Source: Pseudobdellovibrionaceae bacterium
GTDB taxonomy: Bacteria > Bdellovibrionota > Bdellovibrionia > Bdellovibrionales > JAMPXM01
Direction: 5' to 3'
Assembly: GCA_016791465.1 (NCBI GenBank)
Contig: JAEUWE010000112.1
Span: 1 to 9,926 of the forward strand
Length of the DNA stretch: 9,926 nt
In this document: piece after piece, positions 6,406 to 9,926 of the stretch
How positions within the stretch are numbered: position 1 is the first letter of the stretch
How the letters are laid out: each line of letters begins with the position of its first letter
Made by a program: the position numbers and the translations under genes
Notes under the pieces: model-generated
Databases searched by the model: none
Seen by the model: only the letters and a program-made list of their open reading frames with translations
What the model was told of the DNA's origin: nothing

Positions 6406-7311
6406 TTACTTCGACTCTGCTGATGGCTGCATTGGACGTCGATTCAACCGAGTTCTAAACTCGAGCCAATAGTCCGCCACACCAACACATGCGACAATCA
6501 GCGCCAGCTGAAATGTCAGCAGAAATCCAATAACAAGTTTCCAAACCGCTCCGACACGGAAGAAGCCAAGCGCCTTGTAGACGACGGCCATCCCCTGAAA
6601 GAAATAGAGCACGATGAGAACGTTCAGTACGTTCGTGCCGACGACGGATACCGTTTTCATTCCATGATTGGTGAAGGTCGCAAGAAGCGCCGCCATCAAT
6701 ACGAAAATCAACTCATCCCACACGCGGAACTCGATCCAGCGCGCACGTCCAACAAGTTTACCGAGGCTCTCTGGCGAAATCATTCGCAACCAATTGCGTT
6801 CTGACAAAAGCGCCAGTGCAATCGAGAATAAACCCACGATAATAATGGCCGACGGGACGTTGGCGACAATCGCCTCTGTCCGAATATCCATCGACGCCTC
6901 GAGCGTCGGATTCAATTCACGCAGTTTCTGAATGCCGGGCTCAATCCATTTTTGGAGCGTCGCCACCGGGCTCACCTTCTGATCGCGGCACCAAGAACCG
7001 AAACCAAGCCCAACCACCGCAACCAGTGCGACAATCGAACCAAGTCCCGCGATTCCACGACTACCGCCCCATCCCTCGATCTCAGTGAACAATCCGACAA
7101 CGATGGCCACGCAGATAAACACCAGCGATGCCGCCGGCAATCCCACGAGCCAAAGTCCAGATGTCATCAGCATCGTCATAGGCCAATAGACCCAAAACGG
7201 AGACGCCAGGCGCAACGCGCGAAGAGGACCAGCGGCCAAAACCACGGTCGTCCACGCGAAGAACGCTGCAAGCAGCCATGTGCTGATGTGTGCGATCGAT
7301 CGACGAATCAA
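6406..7311 (-). CDS. DUF2232 (YybS-like) multi-pass membrane protein
   Basis: 301 residues with about seven or eight hydrophobic segments (roughly 9-29, 36-56, 58-75, 87-107, 150-170, 200-215, 222-245 and 255-280), so an inner-membrane protein. The C-terminal part (about residues 224-286), with GTNVLNVLIVLYFFQGMAVV then GVADYWLEFRTRLN, matches the DUF2232 pattern of a 'YFLQG' helix and a final Asp-Trp/Tyr-x-x-x-Phe-Arg. The biochemical role of the family is not established, and no transport or enzyme motif is seen here. A location beside the S6, S18 and L9 genes is common for this family and supports the call. The start is TTG at 7311, preceded by AAGGCGG (one mismatch from AAGGAGG) at a 6-nt spacing. 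Eleven bases separate it from the rpsF stop, so it is co-transcribed and probably coupled. A 41-nt AT-rich gap leads to rplI. Confidence 0.85.
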   Translation of the reverse strand: MIRRSIAHISTWLLAAFFAWTTVVLAAGPLRALRLASPFWVYWPMTMLMTSGLWLVGLPAASLVFICVAIVVGLFTEIEGWGGSRGIAGLGSIVALVAVVGLGFGSWCRDQKVSPVATLQKWIEPGIQKLRELNPTLEASMDIRTEAIVANVPSAIIIVGLFSIALALLSERNWLRMISPESLGKLVGRARWIEFRVWDELIFVLMAALLATFTNHGMKTVSVVGTNVLNVLIVLYFFQGMAVVYKALGFFRVGAVWKLVIGFLLTFQLALIVACVGVADYWLEFRTRLNRRPMQPSAESK

Positions 7312-7322
7312 GGATACCCGCC

Positions 7323-7835
7323 TTAAGCTTCTTCTTCGACTTCGAGATCGTCGCCGCCGCCCATGTCGTCGCCGCCACCGAAGTCACGAGGACCGTCGTC
7401 ACGACGCATGCCCGAACGCTGTGCGCGACGAGCTTGGAATTTCGCTTCGCGCTCACGCTCACGAGCCGCACTGTCAGCCAGAGCCTTCTTAAAATTCTCG
7501 ACGTACTTCACAAGGTCCGTACGGTCGTCGAGTGATGTGTGCATAAAGCGCAAAACTTTATCGTTGATGCGCATTGTACGCTCGAGCTCCATAACGGCCT
7601 GTGGGTCCGCTGTGAATGTCGAGTGGAAGAACACAGCTTTTTTGTGCTTCGCGATTGGATTTGCGAGCGAACGCTTGCCCCAGGTGTCGAGGTGCTTTAC
7701 CGCTCCGCCGAACTGCTCTTCAATGATCGCTTTGTTTTTGCGGAACAGGGTTTTCTGATCGTCCTCAGTTGCATCGGGATGCATGAGAATGACGACTTCA
7801 TAGGGACGTACGTACGGACGCTTTTCAAGCTGCAT
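7323..7835 (-). CDS. rpsF: 30S ribosomal protein S6 with a long charged C-terminal tail
   Basis: 170 residues; the S6 fold occupies about residues 8-105 and normally pairs with S18 on the platform of the 30S subunit. Seen: RPYEVVILMHPDA at the first strand; DTWGKRSLANPIAKHKKA (50-67), the typical 'WG+R.LAYPI.K...A' segment; and the final strand MRINDKVLRFMHT (88-100). The tail is longer than usual: an Arg/Ala-rich helical stretch (about 121-145), then Gly/Asp-rich sequence and an acidic end, LEVEEEA. An acidic S6 C-terminus is where RimK adds glutamates in E. coli; whether that happens here is unknown. AAAGGA (7842-7847 on the minus strand) 6 nt before the ATG is an excellent ribosome-binding site. 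It heads the rpsF-DUF2232-rplI operon. The S18 gene that usually follows is absent. Confidence 0.96.
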   Translation of the reverse strand: MQLEKRPYVRPYEVVILMHPDATEDDQKTLFRKNKAIIEEQFGGAVKHLDTWGKRSLANPIAKHKKAVFFHSTFTADPQAVMELERTMRINDKVLRFMHTSLDDRTDLVKYVENFKKALADSAAREREREAKFQARRAQRSGMRRDDGPRDFGGGDDMGGGDDLEVEEEA

Positions 7836-7916
7836 GTCCAGTCCTTTCGGGTTGTGCGAACCACCTTTGTCGACGCTTCAGAACGATTTTTCTGAGAGTC
7901 TTGCGGTCCGCTTTAA

Positions 7917-7944
7917 GCTCCCCTCCGGACAAGTGGCCGGGAGC
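7917..7944. repeat. Inverted repeat in the rpsF / FHA divergent intergenic region
   Basis: GCTCCC (7917-7922) and GGGAGC (7939-7944) are perfect 6-bp arms 16 bp apart, with an extra self-complementary CCGG near each inner edge (7925-7928 and 7937-7940). TTTAA and TTAAAA lie just outside the arms. The element sits about 80 bp before rpsF and 30 bp before the FHA gene. It could be an operator or a leader hairpin for either. I could not place a convincing -35/-10 pair in this 138-bp region on either strand. Confidence 0.3.
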
Positions 7945-7973
7945 AAGGTTAAAACTGAGCGGTATGGATTAGC

Positions 7974-8837
7974 ATGCTGAAGACGAAGGCACAAGAACTC
8001 TTAAAAAAAGATCTGCGAATTGGGACTCCCCAGCGGAAAGATAAACGTGCAGAATTACTTGAGATGTCTGAGCCAACCCCGCTTTTCTTTCGAATCGTCG
8101 ATGGCCCCCAGCGTGGAACCCGAATTCCGGTTCGCGATGGCGTGACAATTGGGCGAAAAGACGGAGATCTGCTCATTCGCGACCCCAAGATGTCCGTTCG
8201 ACACGCCCAGGTGCACTGGAGAGAGAACGAATGGGTTCTGACAGACCTTGGCTCCTCCAATAAAATCAAAGTCGACGGTGATCGTTTTGACGAGGTCGTC
8301 TTGTACTCCGGACTGGTTTTTGTCGTCGGCTCCACCACCATTGAGGTCTTTGAGCGACCCGTCGCCGCCCAGATCAAACCAGAGACCGGTGAGCAAGAGT
8401 CGTCAGAAAACTTCACGGGCTCGGCCATTCAGGTGCCCGCCGAGGCCCTAACCTGGAAAGAGCTTCTAACGGGATTGATCGACCGCGCGCGCAAAGCTCC
8501 GCTCGGCGAGCGGGCCCCCATTCGACCCTTGCCGATGGTCGTCCGGCTTGAATTCTTATCGGGACCTCAACACGGAACGGTGTGGACGATTGGCTACGGC
8601 CCACGCACAATTGGCCAAAACCCTTTTGATCTCGGCCTGGTCGACGCCGCAGCCGAACTCCCGAACGGCCAATCTTGTTTTACCATCAATTCATCCAGCG
8701 GCCGCGTCGTCTTGACCGCAGCCGCCGAAGCTCCCCTTCGTCTCAATGGTAAAAAACCCTCATCCGAAGCAGTCGAATTGCATTCTGGTGACAGGATTGA
8801 GATAGGAAAAACCCGCATCCGAGTGATCCTGGAGTAA
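7974..8837 (+). CDS. Tandem FHA-domain protein, second domain degenerate
   Basis: 287 residues, no signal peptide or membrane segment, so cytoplasmic. FHA domains bind phosphothreonine peptides and usually act downstream of Ser/Thr kinases or in secretion-system control. Domain 1 (about 35-127) has all the core residues: TIGRKDGD (58-65, with Gly60-Arg61), SVRH (74-77) and DLGSSNKIKVDG (91-102, Asn96). A hydrophilic linker (about 128-185) follows. Domain 2 (about 188-286) keeps the outline: LSGPQHGTVWTI, RTIGQNPFDLG, APLRLNGK, then VELHSGDRIEIGKTRIRVI. It has Gly-Gln for Gly-Arg and lacks the Ser-x-x-His and the Asn-rich loop, so it probably does not bind phosphothreonine. The first 30 residues are basic. 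The ATG at 7974 has only a short GGA (7966-7968) as Shine-Dalgarno. The in-frame ATG at 8064 (MSEPTPLFF) also starts just before domain 1 and is a fair alternative. Its stop is five bases before the hydrolase gene. Confidence 0.85.
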   Translation: MLKTKAQELLKKDLRIGTPQRKDKRAELLEMSEPTPLFFRIVDGPQRGTRIPVRDGVTIGRKDGDLLIRDPKMSVRHAQVHWRENEWVLTDLGSSNKIKVDGDRFDEVVLYSGLVFVVGSTTIEVFERPVAAQIKPETGEQESSENFTGSAIQVPAEALTWKELLTGLIDRARKAPLGERAPIRPLPMVVRLEFLSGPQHGTVWTIGYGPRTIGQNPFDLGLVDAAAELPNGQSCFTINSSSGRVVLTAAAEAPLRLNGKKPSSEAVELHSGDRIEIGKTRIRVILE

Positions 8838-8842
8838 CCGCT

Positions 8843-9730
8843 ATGATCGAGATCGCAAAACGCACAGGCACCTTTGAAAGCTATGACGGCACGTCGATCT
8901 ACTATGAAGAGCGGGGCGCAGGAAAGCCCATCATCCTTTGCTATGGTTTGGCCTGCCTCACGAATCATTGGATTCATCAAATACGATATTTCTCACAGAA
9001 CTATCGAGTGATCGTTTTCGACTATCGTGGACACCACAGCTCAGGAACCCCAAAGGACCACGCCGAACTCTCTGTCGATGCACTTGTGAAAGACGTTCGC
9101 GCGCTCATGACCCACCTCGATCTCAAGCAGGCCTCTTTTTGGGGCCATAGCTACGGCGTTCAGCTCTTGCTCCGTTACTACGATCTTTACCCAGAGACCG
9201 TGAGCAATCTGGTTTTCATCAACGGTTTCGCGAAAAATCCCATCCACGGTATGTTCGGCTCAATTCTAGGGCCAGAGACAATCAGCCGTGTCTTTCGCGC
9301 TTTCCAAGAAGGATACAAGCTGGCTCCAGCGCCGATCACTCAGTTCTGGAAAGCCGCCGTCACCAACCCGCTCTCAATTCCACTGGCCGCACTTGCTGGC
9401 GGATTCAATCTCAATTTGACGAGTATCAAAGATATCGAAGTCTACACCCGGGGCGTCGCCTCGCTCGATGTCGAGATCTTCATGACGCTTTTTGAAGAGA
9501 TGATGGATTACGACGGAACGGCTGTTTTGGAAAAAATCAATGCGCCGACGCTCATCATCAGCGGCAGCAAAGATGGAGTCACGCCGGCAGCCCATCAATA
9601 CGAAATGCACCGCAAGATCCGCGGCTCTGAATTGCTGCGCGTACCTTACGGATCACATTGCACGCAGCTCGATCTTCCTGAATTTGTCAATTTGCGCACT
9701 GAAAAGTTCCTTCAACAGCACATGTATTAA
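8843..9730 (+). CDS. Alpha/beta-fold hydrolase
   Basis: 295 residues, typical of the AB-hydrolase-1 type, with no signal peptide, so a cytoplasmic esterase, lipase or related enzyme of unknown substrate. Seen: the strand after the N-terminal beta pair (GKPIILCYG, 27-35); the VIVFDYRGHHSSG segment (56-68); the nucleophile elbow GHSYG with Ser103; a cap region (about 130-225); the acid GSKDGVTP with Asp244; and the catalytic histidine GSHCTQLD with His272, so the triad is complete. The usual His-Gly of the oxyanion loop is Tyr34-Gly35. GGAG at 8831-8834, overlapping the end of the FHA gene, sits 8 nt before the ATG at 8843. The two genes therefore form an operon and may be functionally linked. 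The stop is only 8 bases from the stop of the convergent gene to the right. Confidence 0.9.
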   Translation: MIEIAKRTGTFESYDGTSIYYEERGAGKPIILCYGLACLTNHWIHQIRYFSQNYRVIVFDYRGHHSSGTPKDHAELSVDALVKDVRALMTHLDLKQASFWGHSYGVQLLLRYYDLYPETVSNLVFINGFAKNPIHGMFGSILGPETISRVFRAFQEGYKLAPAPITQFWKAAVTNPLSIPLAALAGGFNLNLTSIKDIEVYTRGVASLDVEIFMTLFEEMMDYDGTAVLEKINAPTLIISGSKDGVTPAAHQYEMHRKIRGSELLRVPYGSHCTQLDLPEFVNLRTEKFLQQHMY

Positions 9731-9738
9731 CGCTGGCA

Positions 9739-9926
9739 CTAGAGGTCCGTGATATCAAGGTTGTGCACTCGGCCCAGCTCGCGATCACGCAGCTGCTCCA
9801 ACCGATCGATCCCGGCGACATAGAACCAGACAGTCGCAGCAAAACGAGCATCGGACGTCGGCGCCAGCGCCGCAGAATCGGAGGACTGAACCTGAGCGCT
9901 CAGAATTTCGAATTTTGTCTTGTACT
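9739..9926 (-). CDS. Unidentified protein, 3' end only (runs off the right edge)
   Basis: A minus-strand frame is open from the right edge down to TAG at 9741-9739, giving 61 residues and no start within the window. The visible part includes KFEILSAQVQSSDSAALAPT, ARFAATVWFYVAGIDRLEQL and ends GRVHNLDITDL. Composition and codon use look like a real gene, and the frame ends 8 bases from the convergent hydrolase stop, which is the usual spacing of real neighbours. There is one short hydrophobic segment (RFAATVWFYVAGI), too short and polar-flanked to call a membrane helix with confidence. I do not recognise the family. Confidence 0.6.
   Translation of the reverse strand, partial: YKTKFEILSAQVQSSDSAALAPTSDARFAATVWFYVAGIDRLEQLRDRELGRVHNLDITDL

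Noticed and set aside
7082..7471. 129-residue minus-strand frame spanning the rpsF/DUF2232 junction, considered as a missing rpsR
   Set aside because: It does not resemble S18 and overlaps two solid genes in another frame.
7949..8428. 159-residue minus-strand frame over the FHA gene, reaching toward rpsF
   Set aside because: The plus-strand frame carries a clear FHA domain, and the minus product is Ser/Arg/Thr-rich with no domain.

Overview
The window is a compact block of bacterial housekeeping genes of moderate, roughly balanced GC content. I saw no insertion sequence, CRISPR array, tRNA, rRNA or prophage gene in it. The organism looks like a Gram-negative from the old 'delta' assemblage, perhaps Bdellovibrionota or a relative. 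The clues are a DUF2232 membrane-protein gene between the S6 and L9 genes, a freestanding Fis homologue, a two-FHA-domain protein, and exported or envelope genes. This lineage call is inference from gene content only.

Layout, left to right. (1) Minus strand, 2643 to 1: ftsK, a membrane-anchored DNA translocase. It overlaps by ATGA the start of a signal-peptide-bearing gene that runs off the left edge. (2) Plus strand, 2732-3945: queE (radical SAM, 7-deazaguanine pathway), then a Fis-family nucleoid/regulatory protein whose ribosome-binding site sits on the queE stop codon. A hairpin plus T-run follows at 3977-4020. (3) Plus strand, 4139-5542: dnaB, the replicative helicase, then a 177-bp spacer with a promoter-like element and an inverted repeat, then a 66-residue small protein gene (5720-5920). 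(4) Minus strand, 7835 to 5921: rpsF, a DUF2232 membrane-protein gene and rplI, read as one operon. The rplI stop codon directly abuts that of the small gene. (5) Plus strand, 7974-9730: a tandem-FHA protein and an alpha/beta hydrolase, five bases apart. (6) Minus strand, 9926 to 9739: the 3' end of an unidentified gene.

The genes serve chromosome replication (DnaB), segregation at division (FtsK), nucleoid organisation or transcription (Fis), translation (S6, L9) and tRNA modification (QueE). The order is a rearranged form of the widespread rpsF-rpsR-rplI-dnaB cluster: rpsR is not in the window and dnaB faces the ribosomal genes.

I found no convincing new defence, mobile or biosynthetic system. 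The points most worth a second look are the queE-fis coupling with a Fis that has an 80-residue extension and an internal start, the unusual FtsK motor motifs, the missing rpsR, the unidentified 66-residue gene with its palindromic promoter region, and a second FHA domain lacking its phosphopeptide-binding residues.
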